A DNA stretch of 43,483 nucleotides from Phycisphaerae bacterium (GCA_029260135.1 JAJDDV010000174.1:1-43483); one strand, 5' to 3'. Counted from the stretch's first letter, positions 8,358 through 17,620 are shown. Numbers and translations are program-made. Notes: a model not told the origin generated them from the letters alone.

Positions 8358-9503
8358 ATGGATCAAGTACCCAGACATCATCATCGATCCGACGGATCCA
8401 CGCCGGCCTCTGTGGTGTGCGCATGGCTGTTGACAACGGTGCTGATCGTGTGCCTCACCGGTTGCGTCCGAAACACGCGCGACGACGACGCCGGCTTCTC
8501 GAGCGCCAGCGCCGTCAAGCGAACTTCGCAGGACGGTCCCGTCACGCTGTCCTTGATCGCGTCAACCGACGACCTCGCACTCACCGATCACTCGCAGCTT
8601 CGCCTCGAGATCGTTGCAGACTCTGGCGTCATCGTGAGCGATATCGAATACGAGCAGGCCTTAGCAGAGGGCGACCGCGCCTTCGAGTTCCGAGCGCAGC
8701 CGGTTCGGCAAGAACTCGCAAAACCGACCGACAACGGCAAGTTGCGGTGGACGATCGACTACGCCATCGAGTTCTTCCTCCCCGGTGAGTATGAGCTTCC
8801 ACCCGCAGAGGCTTCTTTCGTCGTGCCCACCGAAGAGGAGCGCCCGGCAGGCGAAGCGACGCCTTCACCGGCGGAGCCTCGCGTCATCTCGACGGAACCG
8901 ATCAAGATCGTCGTGCGCGCCCCACCCGACGCAGCCATGTCGCCTGAGCAATGGGGAAGAATCCAACGTCTCGACCCGGTCGAGCTGGCCGAGAAGCCCG
9001 GTCCATGGCCTTGGATCACTTCCGTAGCTGTGGTCGGCGCCCTGGCGATCGCTATATGGCTGCTTCGCCGCTCAAAACGCCGCCGAGCCGAGGCGATTTT
9101 GCACATTCCCGCCCACGAGTGGGCTCGACGCGAGATGGGTGCCCTGGTGGCCGAGAACCTGATCGGGAGGGGACTCGTTCAGGAGTTCTACTATCGCATC
9201 AGCGGCGTCGTCCGCGGATACATCGAACGCCGCTTCGACGTATCGGCACCAGAGATGACCACCGAGGAGTTCCTGGCGACGGCCGGTGAAGATCGCCGGT
9301 TCGAGCCCGCCACGACGATGGAACTCAATCGGTTTCTCAGCGCGTGCGACCTGGTCAAGTACGCACGACACGAACCGGGCACGATAGCGTCCCAGGGCGT
9401 GCTCGAGGCCGCCGGCGACTTCGTCGAACGGACGCGAGAGCGTGACCCGCAAGGCGAAACGGATGACACCTCCACACCATCTGCGGAGGAGCAAGCGGCA
9501 TGA
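8358..9503 (+). CDS. BatD/DUF4381-like lipoprotein with C-terminal cytoplasmic tail
   Basis: 381 residues. An N-terminal hydrophobic stretch ends in LTGC (Cys36), a good lipobox; a signal anchor is the alternative. An exported region of about 170 residues (beta-rich, TIDYAIEFFLPGEYELPP) leads to a transmembrane helix (about 215-235) followed by basic residues. The C-terminal domain contains EWARREMGALVAENL and FYYRISGVVRGYIERRF, typical of DUF4381 proteins and of the C-terminal parts of BatD-like proteins in vWA operons. Its position between DUF58 and BatA is also typical for the family. Its stop overlaps the next start (ATGA at 9500-9503), implying translational coupling. Probably it presents an extracytoplasmic beta domain to the Bat complex. 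Confidence 0.75.
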   Translation: MDQVPRHHHRSDGSTPASVVCAWLLTTVLIVCLTGCVRNTRDDDAGFSSASAVKRTSQDGPVTLSLIASTDDLALTDHSQLRLEIVADSGVIVSDIEYEQALAEGDRAFEFRAQPVRQELAKPTDNGKLRWTIDYAIEFFLPGEYELPPAEASFVVPTEEERPAGEATPSPAEPRVISTEPIKIVVRAPPDAAMSPEQWGRIQRLDPVELAEKPGPWPWITSVAVVGALAIAIWLLRRSKRRRAEAILHIPAHEWARREMGALVAENLIGRGLVQEFYYRISGVVRGYIERRFDVSAPEMTTEEFLATAGEDRRFEPATTMELNRFLSACDLVKYARHEPGTIASQGVLEAAGDFVERTRERDPQGETDDTSTPSAEEQAA

Positions 9504-10615
9504 TGGAATGGCTGGCGGAGCGCTTCAATCCGGGCCCGTTCTTTGGGTGGCTTTGTGTCGCGTTTTTGGCACTCATCCCCGTGCTATGGGCGCTGGGCTA
9601 TGCGCGTCGCCGCCACGCCGCCGTCCGATTCAGTTCTCTGTCGATGCTCAAACCGCTTGGCGGAAGCTGGGCTCTTCGGACGCGGTTCATCCTTCCCTTG
9701 CTCCGTAGCCTTGCGATCCTGGCGCTGATCCTCGCCTTGGCCAGGCCTCAGTCCGGCGGCGCCTACCGCGACCTGAGCGAAGGGATTGCCATCCAGATGG
9801 TCCTTGATGTGTCGGGCAGCATGGCGGAAGAGGATTTCATGATCGACGGGGATCGAGCCCGTCGGCTGGACGCCGTCAAACAAGTCTTCGAGGATTTCGT
9901 CCTGGGGAGCGGCTCACTAGGTGGAAGAGAGAACGATCTCATCGGCATGACCACCTTCGCGATGTACGCCGACACACCATGCCCCCTTACGCTCGACCAT
10001 GGAAGCCTCGGCGATCTGCTCGAAGCCACGGAGATACCCGGCTGGGTTGATGGCCGGCAGGTTCGCCAGGAAGTGGAGCAGGACTACACAGCACTGGGTG
10101 ATGCGATCGCACTGGCGACCGACGATCTTCGGCGCGCCGGCGAACAAGCCCTGGCCGGCGTGCCCGGCGCCGAAGCCGCCAAGAGCCGCGTCATGATCCT
10201 TCTGACCGATGGGGCCAACAACCCGGCTGACATTCCGGGCACGAAACCGCCGGAACCGATCGAAGCGGCCAAGGTCGCCGCCACGCTCGGCATCAAGATC
10301 TACACCATCGGAGCGGTGGGTTCGGAACAACCCAAGCGATCGCCGTTCGGGAGGTTCTTTGCGGGGAGGCGGCAGGTCGACGAACCGACACTCAAGGAAA
10401 TCGCCCGAGTGACCGGCGGCAAGTACTTCCGTGCAACGGACACGGAATCCCTCGTCACCATCTACGACGAGATCGACAAACTCGAACGCCACCGTACCGG
10501 AGAACGATCGTTCCGCGACGATATTGAAACGGCGAAGCTCGCCATGCTCATCGGACTGGCGCTCCTCTTGGCGGAACTCGTCCTGGTCAACACGAGGTAC
10601 CGGACCCTACCCTGA
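9500..10615 (+). CDS. batA: BatA-like vWA-domain membrane protein
   Basis: 371 residues. Two N-terminal membrane segments (about 14-33 and 58-83) precede a von Willebrand A domain. Its metal-ion-dependent adhesion site begins VLDVSGSM (DxSxS at about 102-106) and has the later Asp in LLTDGANN (about 236). A third helix (about 350-366) anchors the C-terminus, giving the hairpin-domain-anchor plan of the Bacteroides BatA family. All canonical metal ligands that I can identify are present. The gene overlaps both neighbours (ATGA at 9500, TGATG at 10613-10617), so BatA and BatB are probably made together. Bat proteins were named for aerotolerance, but in other bacteria related operons serve envelope integrity or stress roles; which applies here cannot be read from sequence. 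Confidence 0.85.
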   Translation: MMEWLAERFNPGPFFGWLCVAFLALIPVLWALGYARRRHAAVRFSSLSMLKPLGGSWALRTRFILPLLRSLAILALILALARPQSGGAYRDLSEGIAIQMVLDVSGSMAEEDFMIDGDRARRLDAVKQVFEDFVLGSGSLGGRENDLIGMTTFAMYADTPCPLTLDHGSLGDLLEATEIPGWVDGRQVRQEVEQDYTALGDAIALATDDLRRAGEQALAGVPGAEAAKSRVMILLTDGANNPADIPGTKPPEPIEAAKVAATLGIKIYTIGAVGSEQPKRSPFGRFFAGRRQVDEPTLKEIARVTGGKYFRATDTESLVTIYDEIDKLERHRTGERSFRDDIETAKLAMLIGLALLLAELVLVNTRYRTLP

Positions 10616-11778
10616 TGAAGCGTCACGTCTATCCCATCGGCGTCTGGATTGTCTCGGTATTGGTCCTACCAATAGTGCTCCTGGCGCTGGGATTCGCCGC
10701 CTTTGCACTCACCGACGTGGAGACGCTGCTGTTCGACAGTCCGCAGCTTTGGTGGCTCGGCGCGGCCGGTCCCGTTGCCGGAATCATTCTGCTCTACGGT
10801 GTGATCCGCCGAAGGCGCAGCCTCGAGCGGTTTACCTCGGCCCAGCTTGCCCCCTTGCTCGCCGATCGCCTCAGTCCGGGGCGTCAGGCGTTGCGGGCAA
10901 CACTTATCACAACGGCTGTGCTGCTCATCGCCGCCGCCGTCATCGGACCGCGATGGGGGCTGTACCTGGAGAAGCAGAAAGTTCATGGCGTGGATGTGGT
11001 CGTCGCGGTCGATGTTTCTCGATCCATGCTGGCGCGCGACGTGGAACCACACCGCCTCGAGCGAGCGAAGCGCGAAATACGACAGCAGCTCATCGAACGC
11101 GCCGTCTTTCGCCACAGCAATCGCCTCGCGTTGCTGGCGTTCGCCGGGTCCACGTCGCTCAAGCTGCCGCTGACCACCGATCACCTCTCTTTTCGTTCGA
11201 AGATTGAAGCGGTAAACATCGGCAGCGCGCCGCGCGGCGGCACGGCCATTGGCGCCGCCATTCGCGCGGCCACGGACCTGTTCGAAAAATCGCCGGAACA
11301 GGCCGGGAAGATCCTCGTCCTGTTCACCGACGGCGAAGACCATGAAGGGAGTCCGATCGAAGCTGCCCGAGAGGCGTACGACGAGCGCGGTATTCGGGTC
11401 TTCACGGTCGGCGTCGGAGACGCCGCCCGGACCGTCGGCGCACAGGTACCGTCGGGAAGTGAGCGGTCGAGCAAACCGCTGCTGCACGATGGGCAGATTG
11501 TCTTCTCGAAACTCGATGTCGAGGGACTGCGAAAGATCGCACTCGCCGGCGGCGGGCAGTACGCCCCGATCAAGGACTTCCACCGGCTGGTAACCGCCAT
11601 GGCGGCCATGCGAAAGACCGACCTGACCACCGAGGAGCGTATTCGACACCGCCCGCGATACCAGTGGTTCCTTGCGGCGGCGTTGATCCTGCTCGGACTC
11701 GAGATGATCATCACCGACCGACGGCCCTCCGTCGCCAAGCTGCCGCAACGTGTGTGGCAAGAGGAGTTCATGTCATGA
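10615..11778 (+). CDS. batB: BatB-like vWA-domain membrane protein
   Basis: 387 residues with the same architecture as the preceding protein: N-terminal helices (about 8-30, 42-62 and 93-112), a vWA domain with VAVDVSRSM (DxSxS at about 132-136) and LFTDGEDHEG (about 236-245), and a C-terminal helix (about 350-367) followed by a short basic tail. Side by side with BatA, it presumably forms a hetero-oligomer whose vWA domains face the periplasm, as is usual for the family. ATG 10615 shares one base with the BatA stop, and its own stop overlaps the next start (ATGA at 11775-11778). The insertion VPSGSERSSKPLLHDGQIVF near residues 280-300 resembles the DGxxV stretch common to BatB proteins. Confidence 0.85.
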   Translation: MKRHVYPIGVWIVSVLVLPIVLLALGFAAFALTDVETLLFDSPQLWWLGAAGPVAGIILLYGVIRRRRSLERFTSAQLAPLLADRLSPGRQALRATLITTAVLLIAAAVIGPRWGLYLEKQKVHGVDVVVAVDVSRSMLARDVEPHRLERAKREIRQQLIERAVFRHSNRLALLAFAGSTSLKLPLTTDHLSFRSKIEAVNIGSAPRGGTAIGAAIRAATDLFEKSPEQAGKILVLFTDGEDHEGSPIEAAREAYDERGIRVFTVGVGDAARTVGAQVPSGSERSSKPLLHDGQIVFSKLDVEGLRKIALAGGGQYAPIKDFHRLVTAMAAMRKTDLTTEERIRHRPRYQWFLAAALILLGLEMIITDRRPSVAKLPQRVWQEEFMS

Positions 11779-12749
11779 AGAAGCCGAGTGATCTACATGG
11801 ATGTGCCGCCAGGGGCTGCCAAACGGCGTATGTCGCCATGGCCGTTACGATGCTCCTCGCACTCGCGGCACCACCCTCCCGCGCAGATGATCCGCCACAA
11901 GGTGAGCAAGTCGCCAAGCTCAGCGCACCGCAGGCGGTTCGCCGCGGCAACCAAGAACTGCAGAAGGGCGATCCGACAAGCGCACTCAGATCCTATCTAC
12001 ACGCCAACGAGCTACAGCCCGATGCCAGAGAGGTCGCCTTCGTTCGCGGCCTGGCGCACTATGACCTGGGTGAATACGATGAGGCGCGAGACGCCTTCCT
12101 GGAGGCGGCCGGCGGCGACGTCGACGAGCTGGCCGACGACGCGCGGTACAGTCTCGCCACCTGCGATCACGCCGAAGCGTTGGCAGCCGCAGAGGACCCG
12201 CAGCAGACGTTGAGCCTTCTCGAAGACGCGATGCGACAGTACCACGACGTGTTGGCCAACCGTCCACAGCACGAGGCCGCCCGAGACGCCAACTTCAAAG
12301 CCGCATCCAAATGGCGACAGCTCAAGGAGATGCTCAAGCAGCAGCAACAAGAGCAACCGCAAGACTGCGACAACGAGAGCGACGACAAAGAGAAAAAAGA
12401 CCAAGACGACCAGGAGAAGCAATCCAAGAATCAGGACAAAGAGAACGAGGATCAGGAGAAGAAAGAGCAGGAACAACAACAATCCGACCCATCAGACGAA
12501 AAGAAGGAAGACCAGCAGAAGCAGAAGTCTGAATCCTCCGAGCAGCAAGACCAGCAGCAATCCGATGCCTCCGAGCAGGATCAGGAAAAGAAAGAGCAGA
12601 AGGCCGCCGCCGAAAAGGAAGAGCGGGTATCACGAGAGCAGGCAGAGCGTAAACTGCGTGAAATGATGCAAGCCATGCGCGACCGCCAAAAGAAACGACA
12701 GCGACCCGTGAAGAAGGTCCCCGTCAAAACTGTGGAGAAGGACTGGTAG
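11775..12749 (+). CDS. batC: BatC-like TPR protein with long charged coiled region
   Basis: 324 residues from ATG 11775, chosen over an upstream in-frame start at 11664 because it overlaps the BatB stop as ATGA and is followed directly by a signal peptide ending near APPSRA (about residue 36). Tetratricopeptide-like helices span about residues 50-170 (RRGNQELQKGDPTSALRSYL, HYDLGEYDEARDAFLE). From about 189 to 280 the sequence is almost wholly Glu, Gln, Lys, Asp and Ser, giving a highly charged, probably extended or coiled region. It ends RPVKKVPVKTVEKDW; a conserved KDW terminus is characteristic of BatC proteins. It is likely a periplasmic scaffold for the BatA/BatB assembly. The only oddity is the length of the low-complexity tract. 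Confidence 0.8.
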   Translation: MKKPSDLHGCAARGCQTAYVAMAVTMLLALAAPPSRADDPPQGEQVAKLSAPQAVRRGNQELQKGDPTSALRSYLHANELQPDAREVAFVRGLAHYDLGEYDEARDAFLEAAGGDVDELADDARYSLATCDHAEALAAAEDPQQTLSLLEDAMRQYHDVLANRPQHEAARDANFKAASKWRQLKEMLKQQQQEQPQDCDNESDDKEKKDQDDQEKQSKNQDKENEDQEKKEQEQQQSDPSDEKKEDQQKQKSESSEQQDQQQSDASEQDQEKKEQKAAAEKEERVSREQAERKLREMMQAMRDRQKKRQRPVKKVPVKTVEKDW

Positions 12750-12751
12750 CC

Positions 12752-14554
12752 GTGCCAACGTCGTTGCCGATCTACTGGCTGATCATCTGCGCCGTCGCGA
12801 CCGCGACTTCGGTCGCGCAGCAGCCCGGTGTCGAGCTGCAGCTCGGCGCTCGCGCGCTGGAACTCGGTGAGGCCGTCAACGCCCAGCTCGTCTGCACGAA
12901 CACCGGCAGTCCGGAAACGCCGCGGGCGGCGGTCCCGGACGGTTTGACGCTCGAGCTCTCCAACCCAACGCCGATGTCGAGCTCCATGACGCGTATCGTC
13001 AATGGCCGCCGGTCCGATCGAGCCACCTACACGTACTCGTTCAGACTCACCGCACGCAAGGTAGGGACCTTTACGCTCGGCCCCATCACCGTCGAGGCGG
13101 GCGGGACCACGTATCAAACCGATCCCGTGCGCATTGTCGTTCGCGACACCCAAGTCGCATCCACACCCCGCGGCGACCGTTACATCTTTGCCGAGCTCAC
13201 GGTCACGCCGACGTCGCTCTATGTGACGGAGTCCTACGAAGCCACGCTGACATTCGGCATTCGCAAGGTCGAAATCGGTGGCCGCGTCTACAACCTCAAC
13301 ATGCTGCAGGACGTCCTCGACGCGCGGGCTTCTCAACTCTCAGTTTTTATGCAGGGACAAGCTCGACGAAGTGAACGCTGGATGACCGATGAAGAGGGGC
13401 GCAGACACCAATACGAGGTGTTCACTGTCCCCGTACAAATCCGCGCCGAACAGGCGGGCCAGATCACCGTCGGACCGGTCTTCCTGAAGACCCGCTATCC
13501 CACGCGACTTCAACGCGGATTCTTCGGCGGGTATCAGGTCAGTGACTACCGCCGTGAAAACGCGCGGGCCGACGCCGTCACGGTAACGGTCAAGACACCG
13601 CCGGAGGAAGGTCGCCCCGCCGACTACACCGGCGCCATCGGCCGATTCAGGTTCCGGGTGGACGCCAATCCCGATCGGGTCGAACAGGGTCAACCCATCA
13701 CGCTCAGCGCGTCCATAAGCGGCTCGCCGCTTGACGGCGTGTCCGGACCGGATCTCAGCGCCCATCCGGAACTCGCGAGCCGGTTCGACTATACACACGA
13801 CGAACTCGTGGGCGACATCGAAGGCGGCGCCAAGGTGTTCCGGCGCGCGATCTTTCCCAAGCAGATCGGTGAGCAGGCGATCCCCCCCATCACCTGGTCC
13901 TACTTCGATACGCGGCAGGCGCGTTACGTCACGCTCTCCAGCGATTCGATCCCCATCTCGGTCGATCCGCCGTCGGAAACGAGCACGAACATCGTCGCCC
14001 TTCAAAACCCGGCGCCGGAGGCATCCGAGACGGGCCTCACGCTCTTGACCGGAGGTCTTTCACCGAACTTCATCGATGCGTCCGCGACACTCGCCGACCA
14101 GTCGTTCCGTCTTACTTCTGGCTGGATCGCGGCGTTTCTGGTGTCCCCGCTGGCTTGGATGACCGTCGCGCTGACTTCCCGTCGCCGCGCGCAGCGCCGG
14201 GCCGATCCGCATGGGGCACGGCGTCGCCGCGCACGGCGTCTAGCCCTGGCGCGAATCAGCCACGCGCTCAAAGGAAGTGACCCCGCACGGTCTTTGCAGC
14301 ATCTGGCCGATGCCCTAACGGAGTACGTGGCCGACCGCTTCGGGCTCGGCGCTGGTACGGTGACGCCCGACGACGTGCGAACGCTGCTCGCCACGAACGG
14401 TTTCGACGAGACCACCGCCCTTGAGGTTGTCGCCTTCCTGGAACAGGCCGTAGCGGCCCAATACGCGCCGGCGCCATCCGGCTCATCATCGCCGAGGGAG
14501 ATCGCCGCCAGCGTTCGACGGTGGATTGCCCGCATCGAGAAACAAAAGACGTGA
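12752..14554 (+). CDS. batD: BatD-like protein (oxygen tolerance family)
   Basis: 600 residues from GTG 12752, two bases after the previous stop. A signal peptide (cleavage near SVAQQ, about residue 23) is followed by repeated beta-sandwich domains. Recognisable BatD landmarks are YTYSFRLTARKVGTFTLGPI (about 90-109), then VTPTSLYVTESYEATLTF, then FRFRVDANPDRVEQGQPITL. A transmembrane helix lies at about 452-473 and is followed by an Arg-rich stretch and a helical cytoplasmic domain with a DALTEYVADRFGL motif. The C-terminal domain resembles that of the lipoprotein at 8358, so two BatD-type proteins may serve this operon. The stop overlaps the next start as GTGA. Function within the complex is inferred from gene order. 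Confidence 0.85.
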   Translation: MPTSLPIYWLIICAVATATSVAQQPGVELQLGARALELGEAVNAQLVCTNTGSPETPRAAVPDGLTLELSNPTPMSSSMTRIVNGRRSDRATYTYSFRLTARKVGTFTLGPITVEAGGTTYQTDPVRIVVRDTQVASTPRGDRYIFAELTVTPTSLYVTESYEATLTFGIRKVEIGGRVYNLNMLQDVLDARASQLSVFMQGQARRSERWMTDEEGRRHQYEVFTVPVQIRAEQAGQITVGPVFLKTRYPTRLQRGFFGGYQVSDYRRENARADAVTVTVKTPPEEGRPADYTGAIGRFRFRVDANPDRVEQGQPITLSASISGSPLDGVSGPDLSAHPELASRFDYTHDELVGDIEGGAKVFRRAIFPKQIGEQAIPPITWSYFDTRQARYVTLSSDSIPISVDPPSETSTNIVALQNPAPEASETGLTLLTGGLSPNFIDASATLADQSFRLTSGWIAAFLVSPLAWMTVALTSRRRAQRRADPHGARRRRARRLALARISHALKGSDPARSLQHLADALTEYVADRFGLGAGTVTPDDVRTLLATNGFDETTALEVVAFLEQAVAAQYAPAPSGSSSPREIAASVRRWIARIEKQKT

Positions 14555-15411
14555 GGACATCGATTCGCGCCATCCTGATCACATCGGCGATCGTCGTTGC
14601 GGCGATTGCCGGCCGGACCTTTGCGTCGGCGGACGACCCGCGACTACGCGCCGAGTTCGATCAGGCGCTAACCGAATTCGACCAAGCCCAGGCTTCGCTG
14701 GCCGATGATCCAGCCGGATCGAGGCAGCTCTTTCGCGCTGCTGCACAGCGCTTCGCCAGCATCATCGCGGCGGGCGTCCGAAACGGCCGGCTCGAGTTCA
14801 ATCTCGCCAACTGCTACCTGCAAGCCGGTGACATCGGACGCGCCATTCTTCACTACCGCCGCGCGGAGCGGTTGATACCCGCCGACCCCATGCTCAAAGA
14901 CAACCTCGAGACGGCGCGATCGCGCTGCCTGACATCGATTCGCCCCACCAGGCGAAGTGCGTTCCTGAAGAACTTGGTCTTCTTGCACTACCAGACATCA
15001 GACGCCGCGAGGTTTTCAGCCGCCTTGGGATTGTATGTACTTGTATGGGCCTTCCTCATCGTTCGGACCCTGGCACCCAGGCGGGCGTTCACCATCGCCG
15101 CCGTTGTCTGCGCCGCCGGCGCCGCAGCCGCCGGAACATCCGTGGCGGCCAACCGGTGGGCCGACCGCAACGCGCCGGACGGCGTCATCATTCACATGGA
15201 CGTCGTCGTGTCGAAAGGTCCCGGCAGGGGCTATCAGCGGAAGTTCGAGCAGCCGCTACAGCCGGGCGTCGAGTTTACGCTCGGCGAGCGGGCGCGGAGC
15301 GGCTGGTGGCGCATCGAGCTGGCGGACGGGAAATCCGGCTGGATTGAATCCGATCACGCTGAACTCATCCCACGCTCCCCATCAACCATAATGCATGGCA
15401 GCGGCGGATGA
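14551..15411 (+). CDS. batE: BatE-like TPR/SH3 membrane protein
   Basis: 286 residues from GTG 14551, which overlaps the BatD stop (GTGA) and precedes a signal peptide (ILITSAIVVAAIAGRTFASA). An in-frame ATG at 14521 would lie inside BatD and place charged residues before the signal, so I reject it. Tetratricopeptide helices (about 40-130; LEFNLANCYLQAGDIGRAIL and HYRRAERLIPADP) are followed by two membrane segments (about 155-195). A C-terminal SH3-type domain contains RSGWWRIELADGKSGWIESD. TPR, two helices and SH3b is the standard BatE plan. It is the last gene of the operon; a gap of about 100 bases follows. Confidence 0.82.
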   Translation: MRTSIRAILITSAIVVAAIAGRTFASADDPRLRAEFDQALTEFDQAQASLADDPAGSRQLFRAAAQRFASIIAAGVRNGRLEFNLANCYLQAGDIGRAILHYRRAERLIPADPMLKDNLETARSRCLTSIRPTRRSAFLKNLVFLHYQTSDAARFSAALGLYVLVWAFLIVRTLAPRRAFTIAAVVCAAGAAAAGTSVAANRWADRNAPDGVIIHMDVVVSKGPGRGYQRKFEQPLQPGVEFTLGERARSGWWRIELADGKSGWIESDHAELIPRSPSTIMHGSGG

Positions 15412-15513
15412 CTTTGAACCGCGGTCACTCGCGCCGGACCTAGCTCGCCCTCCTTGGTTCTGGTACCCTCAGGGCGGTCAAACCGCCGGGGTCGGTCTTG
15501 GGGATTGGCAAGA

Positions 15514-15981
15514 ATGGTCTGGAAAATTCTGGCTGTCGTTGCCCTGATCACGCTCCCCGTCAGTGTAACGTTCTGGCGCAAAAGCCACAAAAAGCCCGAG
15601 ATGTACCGCTGGGACGTCGCCGCGGACAAATCGCTTCGGGTGTTCCTGCGGAATGGCACGTGCGGGTTTCGGCTCTTGAGCATGCCGGATCCATCGCCGC
15701 TGGAATCAGCGTTCCGAGGTCCGCTCGCCTACGACCCTTCGCCCAAGAACAGACGGTTCGTCCTCAGCTCGACGCGAAGCGGGCCCTATCGCATCACGTG
15801 GTTCGTCTTCCCTTTCTGGTTGCCCACACTCGCACTGACGTCGCTGGGAGCCATACCGGTCATCCGCGGTCCAGTGCGCCGATCGTGGCGCCGGAGTCGG
15901 GGACTTTGTGAGGAGTGCGGATACAATCTGCAGGGCAATCGCAGCGGGCGCTGCTCGGAATGCGGGACCCGCTTTCGCTAG
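15514..15981 (+). CDS. Small membrane protein with C-terminal zinc ribbon
   Basis: 155 residues from ATG 15514. A TTG 60 bases upstream is in frame, but the segment between has no signal-like character. There are two hydrophobic segments (about 4-22 and 95-118), a soluble part between them, and a C-terminal GLCEECGYNLQGNRSGRCSE followed by CG, that is CxxC-x11-CxxC, a zinc-ribbon motif. Proteins with two membrane segments and a terminal ribbon of this sort are very common in planctomycetes, but to my knowledge they have no assigned function. It could belong to the preceding Bat operon or be independent. The window has a second, unrelated CxxC ribbon protein at 33805. Confidence 0.7.
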   Translation: MVWKILAVVALITLPVSVTFWRKSHKKPEMYRWDVAADKSLRVFLRNGTCGFRLLSMPDPSPLESAFRGPLAYDPSPKNRRFVLSSTRSGPYRITWFVFPFWLPTLALTSLGAIPVIRGPVRRSWRRSRGLCEECGYNLQGNRSGRCSECGTRFR

Positions 15982-15994
15982 CACCGCTTCGACG

Positions 15995-16022
15995 TTGACG
16001 CCCACCCCCAACAGGCTATCCT
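15995..16022 (+). promoter_or_regulatory. Predicted promoter for the aldehyde dehydrogenase gene
   Basis: TTGACG (15995-16000, five of six consensus bases) is separated by 16 bases from TATCCT (16017-16022, four of six). Transcription would begin about 40 bases before ATG 16067, in the short gap after the zinc-ribbon gene. Confidence 0.45.
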
Positions 16023-16066
16023 GACGAATTCGCAACACGCTTCTGGACACAAACGAGGGACAACGC

Positions 16067-17590
16067 ATGCAGGATATACTCCGAAATAACGGGATCGAGG
16101 CGGTCAACCCCGGCGGCTTCAGTGGCGAGTGGATCGCCAGCGGCGACAAGCTGGATTCCGTCTCGCCGATCGACGGCAAGACAATCGCCTCCGTCACCCA
16201 GATCACGACGGACGAATACGACCGTATCACCGCCCGCGCCCAGGAAGCCTTTCTGAATTGGCAGAACGTGCCGGCCCCGGCTCGCGGCGAAACCGTTCGC
16301 CGCCTGGGCAATGCGCTCCGTGAGCAGAAGGAAAACCTCGGCGCGCTCGTCACGCTGGAGATGGGAAAGATCCGGGCGGAGGGCGAGGGCGAGGTGCAGG
16401 AGATGGTCGACATCTGCGACTTCGCGGTCGGGCTGTCGAGACAACTCTATGGATTGACCATTCAGTCTGAGCGCCCCGACCACCGAATGATGGAGCAGTG
16501 GCAACCGCTCGGGGTCGTCGGCGTCATCAGTGCGTTCAACTTTCCGGTGGCGGTCTGGGCGTGGAATTCCGCGCTGGCCGCGGTTTGTGGCGACGCCGTG
16601 CTCTGGAAGCCGTCGTCACAGACACCGCTGACCGCGATTGCCTGCACGAAGATCGCCGAGCGCGTTTGTCGTGAGACAGGGGTCGACCCGGCCATCTTCA
16701 GTTTGACCATCGGTCGAGGCTCTACGGTCGGCGAGAAGCTCCTGCACGACAAACGCATTCCCTTGGTCTCGGCCACCGGAAGCTGCAGGATGGGCTACCG
16801 CGTCGGCGAGGTTGTCGGCAAACGCCTAGGCCGGACGATTCTGGAACTCGGTGGCAACAATGCCATCATCGTGTCATCGGAAGCGGACATCGGAATGGCG
16901 CTTCGAGCGATTTTGTTTGGCGCCGTCGGTACCGCCGGTCAGCGCTGCACGTCGACCCGACGGATCATCGTCCATGAATCGGTTCGCGATGATCTGGTGG
17001 GCAGGTTGCTGGCCGCGTACGAACAGGTTGCCATCGGCAATCCGCTGGAGTCCGGCACCCTCATGGGACCGCTGATCAACACCGACGCGGTCGACACGAT
17101 GATGGCCGCGATCGAATCCATCAAGGCAACCGGCGGAGAGATCCTCTGCGGCGGCGAGAAACTGAGCGGTGATCGCTATCGGGGCGGCTGCTACGTCACG
17201 CCCTGCATCGCCAGCGCGCGGAACGACTCGCAGATCGTGCAGGATGAGACCTTCGCTCCGATTCTCTACATCATCCCCTACAAAACGCTCGACGAAGCGG
17301 TCGAACTGCACAACGGCGTTCCGCAGGGTCTGAGTTCGGCCATTTTCACGAAGAATGTACTCGAAGCCGAGCGCTTCCTGTCTCCGCGAGGGAGCGATTG
17401 TGGTATCGCCAACGTCAACATCGGTACGAGCGGGGCCGAAATCGGCGGTGCGTTCGGTGGTGAAAAAGAGACCGGCGGCGGACGCGAGTCCGGTTCGGAC
17501 TCCTGGAAGGCCTACATGCGTCGCCAGACGAACACGATCAACTGGAGCACCGAACTCCCACTCGCGCAGGGCATCAAGTTCGGGGATTGA
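16067..17590 (+). CDS. ALDH7-family aldehyde dehydrogenase (alpha-aminoadipic semialdehyde type)
   Basis: 507 residues, normal for the family. Catalytic residues are visible: Asn158 in SAFNFPVAVW, Glu260 in LELGGNN and the nucleophile Cys294 in GTAGQRCTS. The tail NVNIGTSGAEIGGAFGGEKE, then TGGGRESGSDSWKAYMRR, is diagnostic of the ALDH7/antiquitin group. That group oxidises alpha-aminoadipic semialdehyde (in equilibrium with piperideine-6-carboxylate) to aminoadipate in lysine breakdown using NAD(P)+; AmaB and Pcd are bacterial examples. No other lysine-catabolic gene lies nearby, so a general aldehyde-detoxifying role is also possible. A GAGGG SD precedes ATG 16067. The protein is cytoplasmic. 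Confidence 0.9.
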   Translation: MQDILRNNGIEAVNPGGFSGEWIASGDKLDSVSPIDGKTIASVTQITTDEYDRITARAQEAFLNWQNVPAPARGETVRRLGNALREQKENLGALVTLEMGKIRAEGEGEVQEMVDICDFAVGLSRQLYGLTIQSERPDHRMMEQWQPLGVVGVISAFNFPVAVWAWNSALAAVCGDAVLWKPSSQTPLTAIACTKIAERVCRETGVDPAIFSLTIGRGSTVGEKLLHDKRIPLVSATGSCRMGYRVGEVVGKRLGRTILELGGNNAIIVSSEADIGMALRAILFGAVGTAGQRCTSTRRIIVHESVRDDLVGRLLAAYEQVAIGNPLESGTLMGPLINTDAVDTMMAAIESIKATGGEILCGGEKLSGDRYRGGCYVTPCIASARNDSQIVQDETFAPILYIIPYKTLDEAVELHNGVPQGLSSAIFTKNVLEAERFLSPRGSDCGIANVNIGTSGAEIGGAFGGEKETGGGRESGSDSWKAYMRRQTNTINWSTELPLAQGIKFGD

Positions 17591-17620
17591 GTGGAGTCGG
17601 TCGTGCAAGCGCCGTGAGAA

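Noticed and set aside
10666..11760. A 364-codon minus-strand open frame opposite batB
   Set aside because: It is an antisense shadow of a well-supported vWA gene within a tightly overlapped operon.
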